Shown piece by piece: positions 54,835 to 63,395 of a stretch of DNA of 64,000 bases. The notes below the pieces were generated by a model. The model saw nothing but the letters and a program-made list of their open reading frames with translations, was not told the origin of the DNA and did not search any database. The stretch's first letter is position 1; each line of letters begins with the position of its first letter. The stretch lies in NCBI RefSeq assembly GCF_003633775.1, contig NZ_RBIN01000005.1:186001-250000 (forward strand), given 5' to 3'. The position numbers were made by a program, and so were the translations under genes. The DNA comes from Kushneria sinocarnis (GTDB lineage: Bacteria > Pseudomonadota > Gammaproteobacteria > Pseudomonadales > Halomonadaceae).

Positions 54835-55797
54835 TTGAATGCGCGTACGCTACTGGCACTGGGCAGCGTAAATGCCGACTTTCAGGTTCGGATTGATGAC
54901 ACTCCGGGCAGCGCGGAAACCCTGCTCGCTCATGATCAGCGCCGACTATCGGGCGGCAAGGCCTCCAATGCAGCCTATATAGGCTGCACCTTCGGCTGCC
55001 GCTCCGTATTGCTGGCCTGTGTTGGCGACGATGATCTGGCTACTCATGCGTTGTCACCCCTGCACCGAGCCGGAGTGGATATCAGCCGGGTTGCACGTGC
55101 CGAAGGTGAATCGACCGGCGTTTCGATGATCATGGTGCCTCCGACGGGTAAAAAACAGATCGTGCTGGCAACCAATGCCAACGATCACTGGCCCGAGGAG
55201 TCGATCCAGGCATTACAGGACGAAATCGGCCGAACACCGCTCCCCGCTCTGCTGTCAGTCAATTACGAAGTACCTGCTGATGTGGTCCATCAGGCCATTG
55301 TCATGGCGCATCACCATAACATTCCCATCGTGCTTGACCCCTCCTTTCCCGAGCGGGTCGAGCAGGCGCTGCTCGATCGAATTACCGCCATTACTCCCAA
55401 TGTTGCCGAGGCCAAGGCACTGACCGGGATCGAGGTTGATGGCCCGGAAACAGCCGCCAGGGCGGCGCGCCGACTACTGGATGCCGGGGTTGGAATGGCC
55501 TGCGTCAAGCTGGCCGATGGCGGTTGCGTGCTGGGAACAGGCACAACCCTCTCGCTGATTCCGTCCTGCGATGCCGAGGTTGTCGATACCACCGGTGCCG
55601 GGGATGCTTTCACCGGAGTGCTGGCCGTTGCCCTGCTGGAAGGTTGCGAACCCCTGACAGCTGCGAGCCGCGCGGTCGCCGCCGCCAGCCTGGCAGTGAC
55701 CGCCTATGGCTCGCAGCCCTCCTATCCGGCCCGTGAGTGCATCGAAAAGAGGGTGCCGACACTGTTGCAACATGCAAGGGCGCTGGATGAGCGGTAA
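54835..55797 (+). CDS. PfkB-family sugar kinase (ribokinase-like)
   Basis: A protein of 320 residues with the two PfkB signatures: LSGGKASNAAYIGCTFGC near residue 40 and DTTGAGDAFTGVLAVALL near residue 250, the latter with the catalytic aspartate. It probably phosphorylates a sugar or nucleoside. The start is a TTG with AGGAG nine bases before it. It overlaps the GH65 gene by 11 bases, so the kinase and the phosphorylase are coupled; the kinase may act on the free sugar released by phosphorolysis. Confidence 0.87.
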   Translation: MNARTLLALGSVNADFQVRIDDTPGSAETLLAHDQRRLSGGKASNAAYIGCTFGCRSVLLACVGDDDLATHALSPLHRAGVDISRVARAEGESTGVSMIMVPPTGKKQIVLATNANDHWPEESIQALQDEIGRTPLPALLSVNYEVPADVVHQAIVMAHHHNIPIVLDPSFPERVEQALLDRITAITPNVAEAKALTGIEVDGPETAARAARRLLDAGVGMACVKLADGGCVLGTGTTLSLIPSCDAEVVDTTGAGDAFTGVLAVALLEGCEPLTAASRAVAAASLAVTAYGSQPSYPARECIEKRVPTLLQHARALDER

Positions 55798-58231
55798 CCG
55801 TGCCCCTTCCCGAGAGATCGTGTTTGATACCCATGATCCCACCGATGAGCGACGCCGCGAAGCCTTGCTGACGCTTGGCAATGGTTGTCTGTCCTTGCGT
55901 GCCAGCGCCCCGGAGGCAGCTTCAACGGTAGAACATGGACAGGAACACTATGCGGGCTTCTATCGGGCTGGCTGGTACGACCAGGCACCGCGTATAGTCA
56001 ACGGTCAAACCGTATCACTGGCAGCGCTGGTCAATCTGCCCAACCCCTTTGCATTGAGTTTTGCCGTCGGAAACGAAGAGTGGTTCAACCTGGCAAACAG
56101 CGAGCTGCTCGATTACCACCAGGCGCTTTCACTGGAAAACGGGCTGCTCTCCCGCGAGCTGACCATCAGATCGCCGGGCGGCTGGAAGTTGCAACTTGTC
56201 GAGACGCGACTGGTCAGCATGGCATCGCCCCAGGTGGGGGCGCTACGCTGGTGCCTGTGCCCACTGGGGTGGGAGGGTCAGCTTCGTCTTCGTTCGGTAC
56301 TCGATGCCGGTGTTCACAACGCGGCGATCACACGCCAGGCCGATTATGAAGGGCCGCGTCTGCGGCGTGTCGTGGCGCACCACAATACGGCGGGAGAAGC
56401 TGCTGTAGGTGCGCAACTATATGATCCCGGACAGCGAGTAACGGTAGCAGCGCACTCCCGACTCGGGAGCGCTCACGGCGTTATTCGACCCGAGTGGCAT
56501 AGCGTGTGGGACGGCACGCGAGTGGTGCAGGAAACCGAGATCCCGGTGTCGGATGGCCAGTCGGTAACGCTCGACAGGATTGCCGCAGTACACGTCGATG
56601 ACGAGATTTCCACTGGCCCCCGAGACCCACAGGGTCTGCACTACGCCATGGCCAGTCACCACGAGACGCCGGGATTCGACACGCTGATGGCAGCCCATGT
56701 CCGGGCATGGCAGCATTTGTGGGCACAGATGCCGCTCACGGCGATGTCACTCTCGCCATCTCAGGCGCTGCATCTGCATCGCTTTCACCTGCTACAGACG
56801 CTGTCACCACACAGCGTGACGCAGGATCTCGGTTTTCCTCCACGAGGCTGGCAGGAAGGTTATTTCGGCCAGGTCTTCTGGGACGAACTGTTTGCCTTTC
56901 CCTTTCTGGCCAGCCACTTCCCCGCGATCGCCCGGAGCCTGCTGCATTATCGTCACCGCCGGCTGGAGACGGCACGTGCTCGGGCACGGCGTGCCGGATA
57001 CCGGGGCGCCATGTTTCCATGGCGCAGCGCGCGCAGCGGCGAGGAAGAGACGCCGCCCTTCCAGTTCAACCCTCTGACCAGAAGCTGGAAATCGGACCAC
57101 TCCTTTCTTCAGCGCCATATCGGTACAGCCATCGCCTACAACGCCTGGCATTACTGGCAGGCCACCGGTGACCGAACCATGCTGGCCGGCGAAGGAGGCG
57201 AACTGCTGCTGGAAATCGCCCGCTTCTGGGCCAGCATGGCGCAGTATGACGACTCGCTGCAGCGTTATGTCATTCGCGGGGTACTGGGCCCGGATGAATA
57301 CCACGACGCCTACCCCGGCCGCGAAACCCCCGGTTTCGATAACAACGCCTATACCAATGTCATGGCGGTCTGGACGCTGAGTCAGGCCTGCGACGTCATG
57401 GACCAGCTTCTGCCCGAAGAAGCAGCGGCGCTATGTGATCGACTGACCATTACACCGGATGAGCTGACGCACTGGGACCACGTAAGTCGTCACATGTACA
57501 TCCCCTTCATCGGCACCGAGGTAATCAGTCAGTTCGAAGGCTTCGAGAAGCTGGCATCACCGCCGGCAATGGTATTCAGCACCGACCATCCACGCGCCGA
57601 TTGGTGGCTGGCTTCACAAGGCAGAAGCGTGGATGAATATCAGCTTACCAAGCAGGCCGATGTACTGATGCTGCTGTATCTGTTGTCACCGGATGGTTTG
57701 CAGGCTTTACTCGCGCGGCTCGGCTATACGTTTGACAGCAGGGCATGCCGGCACACTACGGACTACTACATGGCCCGCATCACCCATGAGTCGAGCCTGT
57801 CACGGGTAGTCTGTGCCGGCGCGCTGATCCAGCTCGATCCGCAAACTTCATGGCACTTCTTCTGCCAGAGTCTGCATACCGATCTCCAGGCCCCGGGCAA
57901 TCTCGGCACGCGGGAAGGCGTTCATCTGGGTGCCATGGCCGGCACCCTTGATGTATTACAGCGGCACTATCTGGGGATCAACCCCGCCGAAGACGGGTTG
58001 CATGTAACTCCGACGCCACCGCCCGAACTGGGCGATGTATCCATGACGATGACCTATCATGGCAACCACCTGATGCTGGCGCTGACGAAAGACGAACTGC
58101 ACCTGACCGCCAGCACGGACAGCGACGGCGTTATCCCGGTGATTCACAGCAAGGGCATCTCACAACTACACCCGGGGGAAACATGCTGCATAGCGGTGGA
58201 AGTGAAGCACGCCGGCCATGAGCAGCAGTAA
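55787..58231 (+). CDS. Glycoside hydrolase family 65 phosphorylase
   Basis: A protein of 814 residues in the family of maltose, trehalose and kojibiose phosphorylases. It has an N-terminal beta-sandwich (TLGNGCLSLRASAPE, HYAGFYRAGWYD), an alpha/alpha barrel with the catalytic acid E504 in GVLGPDEYHDAYPG, and the phosphate-site region KQADVLMLLYLL. It splits an alpha-linked disaccharide into a glucose 1-phosphate and a sugar. The ATG at 55787 overlaps the kinase gene; the frame is open to 55706 and 55772 is possible. A beta-phosphoglucomutase, the usual partner, is not in the window. Which disaccharide is used cannot be read from the sequence. Confidence 0.88.
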   Translation: MSGNRAPSREIVFDTHDPTDERRREALLTLGNGCLSLRASAPEAASTVEHGQEHYAGFYRAGWYDQAPRIVNGQTVSLAALVNLPNPFALSFAVGNEEWFNLANSELLDYHQALSLENGLLSRELTIRSPGGWKLQLVETRLVSMASPQVGALRWCLCPLGWEGQLRLRSVLDAGVHNAAITRQADYEGPRLRRVVAHHNTAGEAAVGAQLYDPGQRVTVAAHSRLGSAHGVIRPEWHSVWDGTRVVQETEIPVSDGQSVTLDRIAAVHVDDEISTGPRDPQGLHYAMASHHETPGFDTLMAAHVRAWQHLWAQMPLTAMSLSPSQALHLHRFHLLQTLSPHSVTQDLGFPPRGWQEGYFGQVFWDELFAFPFLASHFPAIARSLLHYRHRRLETARARARRAGYRGAMFPWRSARSGEEETPPFQFNPLTRSWKSDHSFLQRHIGTAIAYNAWHYWQATGDRTMLAGEGGELLLEIARFWASMAQYDDSLQRYVIRGVLGPDEYHDAYPGRETPGFDNNAYTNVMAVWTLSQACDVMDQLLPEEAAALCDRLTITPDELTHWDHVSRHMYIPFIGTEVISQFEGFEKLASPPAMVFSTDHPRADWWLASQGRSVDEYQLTKQADVLMLLYLLSPDGLQALLARLGYTFDSRACRHTTDYYMARITHESSLSRVVCAGALIQLDPQTSWHFFCQSLHTDLQAPGNLGTREGVHLGAMAGTLDVLQRHYLGINPAEDGLHVTPTPPPELGDVSMTMTYHGNHLMLALTKDELHLTASTDSDGVIPVIHSKGISQLHPGETCCIAVEVKHAGHEQQ

Positions 58232-58258
58232 TCCCGGGAGATGAGGCAAGGAGTCCCC

Positions 58259-59287
58259 ATGACAGTCAGCAAACAACAGGAAATTGTCGTCATCACCGGC
58301 GCCGGCGCCGGACTGGGGCGCGCCACGGCGCGCGAATTTGCCCGCCGCGGCGCCCATCTCGGATTGATTTCACGCGATGAAACGCGCCTGGCGGTGGTGA
58401 AGAGCGAAGCCGAAGCACTGGGCGCCCGCGTCGTCACCGTGGCCACCGATGTCGCCGAGGCCGCGCAGATCGAAGCGGCGGCCGATCGCATCGAGAACGA
58501 GCTCGGCCCCATCGATATCTGGGTCAATGATGCCATGACCACCGTGTTCTCGCCGCTGCATGCAATGAGTGCCGAGGAGTTCAAGCGGGTCACCGAAGTC
58601 ACCTATCTGGGCAACGTCAACGGCGCCATGGCCGCCCTCAAGCGCATGCGTCCGCGCGATCACGGCACCATCGTTCAGGTCGGATCAGCACTCGCCTACC
58701 GCCCGGTTCCCCTGCAGACGGCCTACTGCGGTGCCAAGCACGCCATCAAGGGGTATACCGAAGGATTGCGCTGCGAACTGCTCAACGAGGGCAGTCGGGT
58801 GCATGTCACCATCGTCGAAATGCCGGGCCTCAATACACCCCAGTTCGACTGGTGCCGCAGTCATCTCTCTCATCGCGCCCGCCCGGTGGCACCGGTCTAT
58901 CAGCCGGAGGTCGGCGCCCGGGCGATCTACTGGGCCGCGCACCATCGCCGCCGTCAGCTCTACGTAGGCATCCCCTCGGTGCTGACCATCTGGGGCAACA
59001 AGATCGCTCCCGGGCTGATGGATCGCTATCTCGCCCGCAATGCCGTCAGCGGTCAGCAGACCGCCGCGCCGGAAGATCCTGACCGCGCCGACAATCTGTG
59101 GCAGCCGGTCGCCGGCGACAAGGGCGCGCACGGCCGCTTCAATCACGAAGCACACGCCAGCAGTGCCCAGCTGTGGGCCACCACCCATCGACGTGAAATC
59201 GGTCTGGTTGCCGGTGCGGCAGTGGTACTGGGCGCAGTGCTGGGCGGCGCCGGTCGGGCGCGTCGCCGACGGCTGACACGCCGCTGA
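58259..59287 (+). CDS. Short-chain dehydrogenase with a C-terminal membrane segment
   Basis: A protein of 342 residues. Residues about 8-250 are a classical SDR (VITGAGAGLGRATAREFARRG, catalytic YCGAKH in the place of YxxxK, GSALAYRPVPLQ). The C-terminal 35 residues hold a hydrophobic segment (IGLVAGAAVVLGAVLGG) followed by a basic tail, so it is probably anchored in the membrane. AAGGAG five bases before the ATG at 58259 decides the start. Such long SDRs are common but poorly characterised. It follows the GH65 gene by 27 bp. Confidence 0.85.
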   Translation: MTVSKQQEIVVITGAGAGLGRATAREFARRGAHLGLISRDETRLAVVKSEAEALGARVVTVATDVAEAAQIEAAADRIENELGPIDIWVNDAMTTVFSPLHAMSAEEFKRVTEVTYLGNVNGAMAALKRMRPRDHGTIVQVGSALAYRPVPLQTAYCGAKHAIKGYTEGLRCELLNEGSRVHVTIVEMPGLNTPQFDWCRSHLSHRARPVAPVYQPEVGARAIYWAAHHRRRQLYVGIPSVLTIWGNKIAPGLMDRYLARNAVSGQQTAAPEDPDRADNLWQPVAGDKGAHGRFNHEAHASSAQLWATTHRREIGLVAGAAVVLGAVLGGAGRARRRRLTRR

Positions 59288-59381
59288 GCCGGCGGGCCGG
59301 TCAGCCATTCGTTCATCGCCGGAAGACAGTGTGCAGCATGCACGGTTATGCTGAAGGCCACTTCCGACAGGAGCGCGCACA

Positions 59382-60221
59382 GTGAGAGAACGAGACGTTG
59401 ATTGCTGGCTGACCGACATGGACGGCGTGCTGGTTCACGAGAACAAGGCGCTGCCCGGGGCTGCGGAACTGATCGAGCAGTGGCGCAGCCAGAGCAAGCC
59501 CTTTCTGGTGCTGACCAACAACTCCATCTATACCCCGCGCGATCTCAGCGCCCGGCTGGGCCGCAGCGGTCTCGAGGTCCCCGAGGACAGCATCTGGACC
59601 TCGGCGCTGGCCACCGCCACCTTCCTGCGCGATCAGTCGCCCAATGGCTCGGCCTTCGTGATCGGCGAGGCCGGCATTACCACCGCCATGCACGAAGCCG
59701 GCTTCGTGATGACCGACGTGGCACCGGATTTCGTGGTGCTCGGCGAGACCCGCACCTACTCCTTCGAGGCGATTACCCGGGCGATCCGGCTGATCAATGA
59801 CGGCGCGCGCTTCATTGCCACCAACCCCGATGTCACCAGTCCCAGCGCCGATGGCCCGCTGCCGGCCACCGGGGCCGTGGCAGCGCTGATCACCAGTGCC
59901 ACCCGGCGTGAGCCCTATGTGATCGGCAAGCCCAACCCGATGATGTTCCGTTCGGCCATGAACCGGCTGGGCGCGCACTCCGAGCGCACCGGCATGATCG
60001 GTGATCGCATGGATACCGACGTGGTGGCCGGCATCGAGGCGGGGCTGCATACCGTGCTGGTGCTCTCCGGCATTGCCGATCGCGCCGAGGTCGAGCGCTA
60101 TCCCTTCCGGCCCAAGGAGATTCTCGATTCGGTGGCCGACCTGCTCGATGAGCCTGCCAGCGGCAACAGCCGCAAATCGAATTCGAAGGAAGCCAAAAAC
60201 ACACGGAAAAGCGAGCAGTAA
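59382..60221 (+). CDS. HAD-IIA family phosphatase (NagD-like)
   Basis: A protein of 279 residues with the HAD motifs DMDGVL (nucleophile Asp near residue 12), LTNNS (motif II) and MIGDRMDTDVVAG (motif IV), and a C2 cap region between them, as in NagD and pyridoxal or sugar phosphatases. The C-terminal 20 residues are rich in Ser, Lys and Asn and look disordered. The start is a GTG with AGGAG eight bases upstream. It follows the SDR by 94 bp. The substrate is unknown. Confidence 0.87.
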   Translation: MRERDVDCWLTDMDGVLVHENKALPGAAELIEQWRSQSKPFLVLTNNSIYTPRDLSARLGRSGLEVPEDSIWTSALATATFLRDQSPNGSAFVIGEAGITTAMHEAGFVMTDVAPDFVVLGETRTYSFEAITRAIRLINDGARFIATNPDVTSPSADGPLPATGAVAALITSATRREPYVIGKPNPMMFRSAMNRLGAHSERTGMIGDRMDTDVVAGIEAGLHTVLVLSGIADRAEVERYPFRPKEILDSVADLLDEPASGNSRKSNSKEAKNTRKSEQ

Positions 60222-60457
60222 CCACTCGGCCTGCGGGCCTCGCCGCAAGCGGGGTCCGGCACCCTCCTCTACGGGATTACCCGGACAGCCGGGATACCGG
60301 CATGGTTATCCCGCTTCCCCTGAGCGCACTGTGAATGATTTTTGATACCGGGATGACGATTTGCGGTCACGGAAGTTCACGAACAGGCGGGATTCTGCCA
60401 GGATGATACTACCCTGCGCTCGGCGCCCTGGGACCCTCGAGGGGTAACAGGCAAGAT
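60222..60457. other. Non-coding region downstream of the HAD gene
   Basis: No gene is recognised. It contains CGGGATA...TATCCCG (about 60291-60314) and a perfect CCCTCGAGGG at 60434-60443, which may be RNA-end structures. It could include the 3' part of the minus-strand regulatory RNA, whose terminator is not evident. Confidence 0.4.
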
Positions 60458-60668
60458 GCAGCGGCCGAACGCTCCCGGACCTGACCGTCAGAAGCGCTGG
60501 CCGCTGCGAGGGTTTTGCATCATCCTGACGCATGGACTTCCTGTCCGACGTACTTCCCTGTACGCCACTGCACGGCCTCCTGCCGTGGTTTCTGACGCAC
60601 TTCCTGTGCGTTCTCAACTCCTGTTGAAGAGCAGCCTTCCCTGCTGCTCCATGGCGTCCCTGCCATGA
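60458..60668 (-). ncRNA. Candidate CsrB/RsmZ-type RNA that sequesters CsrA/RsmA
   Basis: On the minus strand, eight hairpins follow one another at 60650-60667, 60629-60649, 60614-60627, 60595-60611, 60571-60587, 60549-60564, 60534-60546 and 60517-60531. Stems are 4-7 bp, and every loop contains AGGA or AGGGA (AGGGAC, AGGGAAG, AGGA, AGGAA, AGGAG, AGGGAA, AGGAA, AGGAT). Exposed GGA in hairpin loops is the binding signal of CsrA/RsmA, and tandem copies are the hallmark of CsrB, RsmY and RsmZ. A larger hairpin with 9-bp arms (GGCCGCTGC/GCAGCGGCC, 60458-60507) follows. The ends are estimates: no clear promoter, GacA-type box or T-run terminator was seen. There is no protein-coding frame with a plausible product here. 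Confidence 0.8.
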
Positions 60669-60855
60669 ATTCTAACGATAACGCAGAAACACCTCTCTAT
60701 AACTAAACAATGTTATAACTGGGAATGAAGTTTTTTCATGGCGAACACCATTTCCAAATCAAACCTTTCTTCTTATATGAAAGGATTAATACTAATACGT
60801 GCTTAATGCCTAAAAAGGTCAATTAATGTTATTAAGTGTAAACAAGTCTATGGGA
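60669..60855. other. AT-rich region upstream of the RNA
   Basis: 187 bp, markedly AT-rich compared with the window, between the Crp-family gene and the RNA candidate. It should contain the RNA promoter and the end of the Crp transcript. No clear -35/-10 pair can be named; TATCGT (minus strand, 60680-60675) is a weak -10 candidate. Confidence 0.4.
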
Positions 60856-61599
60856 TTAAATTCCTCCCAAAAGGTCTGACATCCTTTCCGAGCGCTCCAG
60901 ATGAAGATAGAGAGGATCGAAGTCGGCAAATTCCGTCAGCCCCTGCCAGTCATGAACGCTCAGCGTGCGCCCGCGCAGAGTGAGCAGGCCCTCCCGGCGC
61001 AGTTTCTGCAGCACCCGATTGGTGTGCACCGTGCTCAACCCCATGGCGTCACTCAACTCATCCTGGGTCAGGGGCAGTTCCATGCAGTGATTCTCCGTCA
61101 GCCCGGCTACTCTGGCACGCACCAGCAATTCGCAGAAAAGATGCGCCAATCGCTGATCGGCCGGGCGATGGCCCTCGTTGACCAGCCATTCCCGCAGGGT
61201 GGCCTCATCCACCAGCGTGGACCAGAACAGTGCCCGGGTAAGCTCGGGGTGATGAGCATAGATATGATCCAGCGCCTGACGCGGAATCCCCGCCACGTGG
61301 GCCCTGGTCAGGATGCCGATGGAGTGATCCATGCGATTCAGCAGGGTGATGTGAATGTCACAGAGGTCACCCGGCATCAGATAGGCCATGATGTGGCGCT
61401 GGCCATCGGCGAGCAGCTTGTAGCGGCACGCCCAGCCGTCGATCATCAGATGGACATGCTCCGGCCGCTCCCCCTCGCTGATGACATCTTCACCCCTGTC
61501 CATCCGGACAGGTGGGGTCAGGGCCTGTTGCAATACCCTTCGATCCTCATCAGCAAGTGGCTGGAAGTTTTCCAGCCGGCATAGCAGGGTTTCGATCAT
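60856..61599 (-). CDS. Crp/Fnr-family transcription regulator
   Basis: A regulator of 247 residues with an N-terminal cyclic-nucleotide-type beta-roll (about 25-120, LLADGQRHIMAYLMPGDLCDIH) and a C-terminal winged helix (LPLTQDELSDAMGLSTVHTNRVLQKLRREGLL, about 175-207). The N terminus lacks the cysteine cluster of FNR, so it is not a classical oxygen sensor. This type is common in Halomonas and Pseudomonas relatives and usually uncharacterised. It is transcribed toward the RNA candidate. Confidence 0.87.
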   Translation of the reverse strand: MIETLLCRLENFQPLADEDRRVLQQALTPPVRMDRGEDVISEGERPEHVHLMIDGWACRYKLLADGQRHIMAYLMPGDLCDIHITLLNRMDHSIGILTRAHVAGIPRQALDHIYAHHPELTRALFWSTLVDEATLREWLVNEGHRPADQRLAHLFCELLVRARVAGLTENHCMELPLTQDELSDAMGLSTVHTNRVLQKLRREGLLTLRGRTLSVHDWQGLTEFADFDPLYLHLERSERMSDLLGGI

Positions 61600-62078
61600 G
61601 TGCGCTCCCCGGGTGTTTTAATACAACATGGCGATAGCCACCGGACTCCCCGAGCTCCGACTCAACAAGCTGCAGTGGAACCTCAGCAGTTCCTTTGCAC
61701 ACAGTGATATGACCGAAAAATATATATGGCAGCAGAATGGCCTGAAGCTTTATCTCCCTGCTGATTCGGATAAATGAGTTTTCACATTAACATTTATTAC
61801 CAGGAATGCCCACGCATATATTTTGCTGATCCAGTATTCCCGTACCATTACCGCCAAAAGATCGTTCGCTTGTCGTCCTTGCCGAATGACTTTGGAAACC
61901 ATGCAGTTGCCCCGGGCAGTCACTTCTCGATGCGCCCTGGTCCTGGCGCAATGACCTTCTGGGCCTATTCGAAAAAATGAGATAGCCACGGCATCTTTTT
62001 GCGCTGGTCCTTGATGGGGGCGAGTGCAATGCTGGCGTTCACCCCCCGCATTCGCCCTTTTCCGACCAGGAGAGCCCC
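61600..62078. other. Intergenic region between the Crp-type regulator and pirin
   Basis: 479 bp between divergent genes, AT-rich near 61690-61860. No gene, operator or RNA structure could be supported. Confidence 0.4.
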
Positions 62079-62777
62079 ATGCAGACCCTGCGACCCGCTC
62101 AGGAACGCGGCCACGCCGATCACGGCTGGCTCGAGAGCTATCACTCGTTTTCGTTTGCCGACTATCACGATCCCGACCACATGCAGTTCAGCGCCCTGCG
62201 GGTCATCAACGAGGATCGGGTCGCCCCGGGCGGTGGCTTCGGGCTGCACGGCCATCGCGACATGGAGATCTTCTCCTATGTGCTCGCCGGCGAGCTCGCC
62301 CATCGCGATACGCTGGGCAACGGCTCGGCAATCGGTCCGGGGCGGGTCCAGCTGATGACCACCGGCACCGGCGTTCAGCACAGCGAGTACAACCACTCCG
62401 AGCGCGAGCCGGTGCACTTTCTGCAGATCTGGCTGCGGCCGCGTGAGCGCGGTCTGGCACCCCGCTACAGCGAGGCCGACTTCACGCCCGCCGACAAGCG
62501 GGGCCGCCTCTGCCCGATCGTCTCTTCTGACGGCCGCGAGGGGTCGCTGATCCTGCAGCAGGATGCGGTGGTCTACGCCACCCTGCTCGATGGCGATGAG
62601 CGCGTGACGCACGAGCTCGCCTCCGGCCGGCAGGCTTACGTGCACGTGATTCGCGGGCGGGTCAGCGTCAATGAGCAGCCACTCTCGGGTGGTGACGCCC
62701 TGATGCTCAGCGATGAACCGGCTATCCGCCTGACAGCCGGCGAGGATGCCGAAGTGCTGCTATTCGATCTGCCCTGA
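62079..62777 (+). CDS. Pirin-family bicupin protein
   Basis: A protein of 232 residues of the pirin/YhaK type. It opens with HGWLESYHSFSFADYHDP, and the N-terminal cupin has the metal ligands in GLHGHRDMEIFSYVL and GTGVQHSEYNHSE. Members act as quercetin dioxygenases or redox-sensitive regulators. AGGAGAG precedes the ATG. No operon partner is evident. Confidence 0.9.
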   Translation: MQTLRPAQERGHADHGWLESYHSFSFADYHDPDHMQFSALRVINEDRVAPGGGFGLHGHRDMEIFSYVLAGELAHRDTLGNGSAIGPGRVQLMTTGTGVQHSEYNHSEREPVHFLQIWLRPRERGLAPRYSEADFTPADKRGRLCPIVSSDGREGSLILQQDAVVYATLLDGDERVTHELASGRQAYVHVIRGRVSVNEQPLSGGDALMLSDEPAIRLTAGEDAEVLLFDLP

Positions 62778-62926
62778 GCGGGCGATTCGACCAGGGGCGC
62801 ACTCCGCGCGGCTCGTCACCCCCGGTGACGAGCTCCGGCTTGCCTCACTGAACCAAAGCGCAATCGCACCTGCCGGTTTTTGCCGTCATGCTGGCCCTTC
62901 ATTTTTCCAGCTCCCGGAAGACGACC

Positions 62927-63334
62927 GTGAAGAAAGCCGGCCTGCTCAATGCCCCGCTGAACACCCTGATCGCCGAGCTCGGCCATACCGATGTGATCGC
63001 CATTGCCGATGCCGGGCTGCCGATCCCCGCTCATGTCCCCCGGATCGACCTGGCCATCACACCCGGCTTTCCCGACTTTCTCGGTGTGCTCGATGCCATG
63101 CTCGCCGAGCTCTGCATCGAGGGCGCCACCCTGGCCGAGGAGATCACCACCCGCAATGCCGGACTGGAACGGCAGCTCCGCCAGCGCCTGGACCGACTCA
63201 CGCCGGCCATCACCCCCGTTCACCTTGCGCACGAGCACTTCAAGGCTCGCCTGCAGGAAGTCCGCGGCGTGGTGCGTACCGGCGAATGTACGCCCTATGC
63301 CAATATCCTGTTGCACTGCGGCGTGCCCTTCTGA
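62927..63334 (+). CDS. rbsD: D-ribose pyranase
   Basis: A protein of 135 residues that interconverts pyran and furan forms of D-ribose before phosphorylation. Family features are KKAGLLNAPLNTLIAELGHTD at the start, IADAGLPIP, and the C-terminal RTGECTPYANILLHCGVPF. The usual start is MKKAGLL; here a GTG at 62927 gives that N terminus, with GGAAG six bases upstream, so the longer frame from 62888 is not used. It is followed by a ribokinase gene 61 bp downstream. Confidence 0.92.
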   Translation: MKKAGLLNAPLNTLIAELGHTDVIAIADAGLPIPAHVPRIDLAITPGFPDFLGVLDAMLAELCIEGATLAEEITTRNAGLERQLRQRLDRLTPAITPVHLAHEHFKARLQEVRGVVRTGECTPYANILLHCGVPF

Positions 63335-63395
63335 AACATGCGCGGCTCCGGTAGCACCGCTCACCCTCATGCCCCGACAGCTTCCAGGTAATCCC

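Noticed and set aside
60517-60667. Hairpin cluster read as a CRISPR array or a DNA repeat family
   Set aside because: The stems differ in sequence and length; only the loop motif is shared, and there are no spacers of constant size.
60456-60668. Plus-strand ORF of 70 codons across the hairpin cluster
   Set aside because: The translation (rich in Pro, Leu, Arg and Ser) is a by-product of the repeated hairpins, which are better explained as RNA structure on the minus strand.
61750-61989. Minus-strand ORF of 79 codons in the gap before pirin
   Set aside because: No ribosome site, mixed composition and no family resemblance; treated as intergenic.
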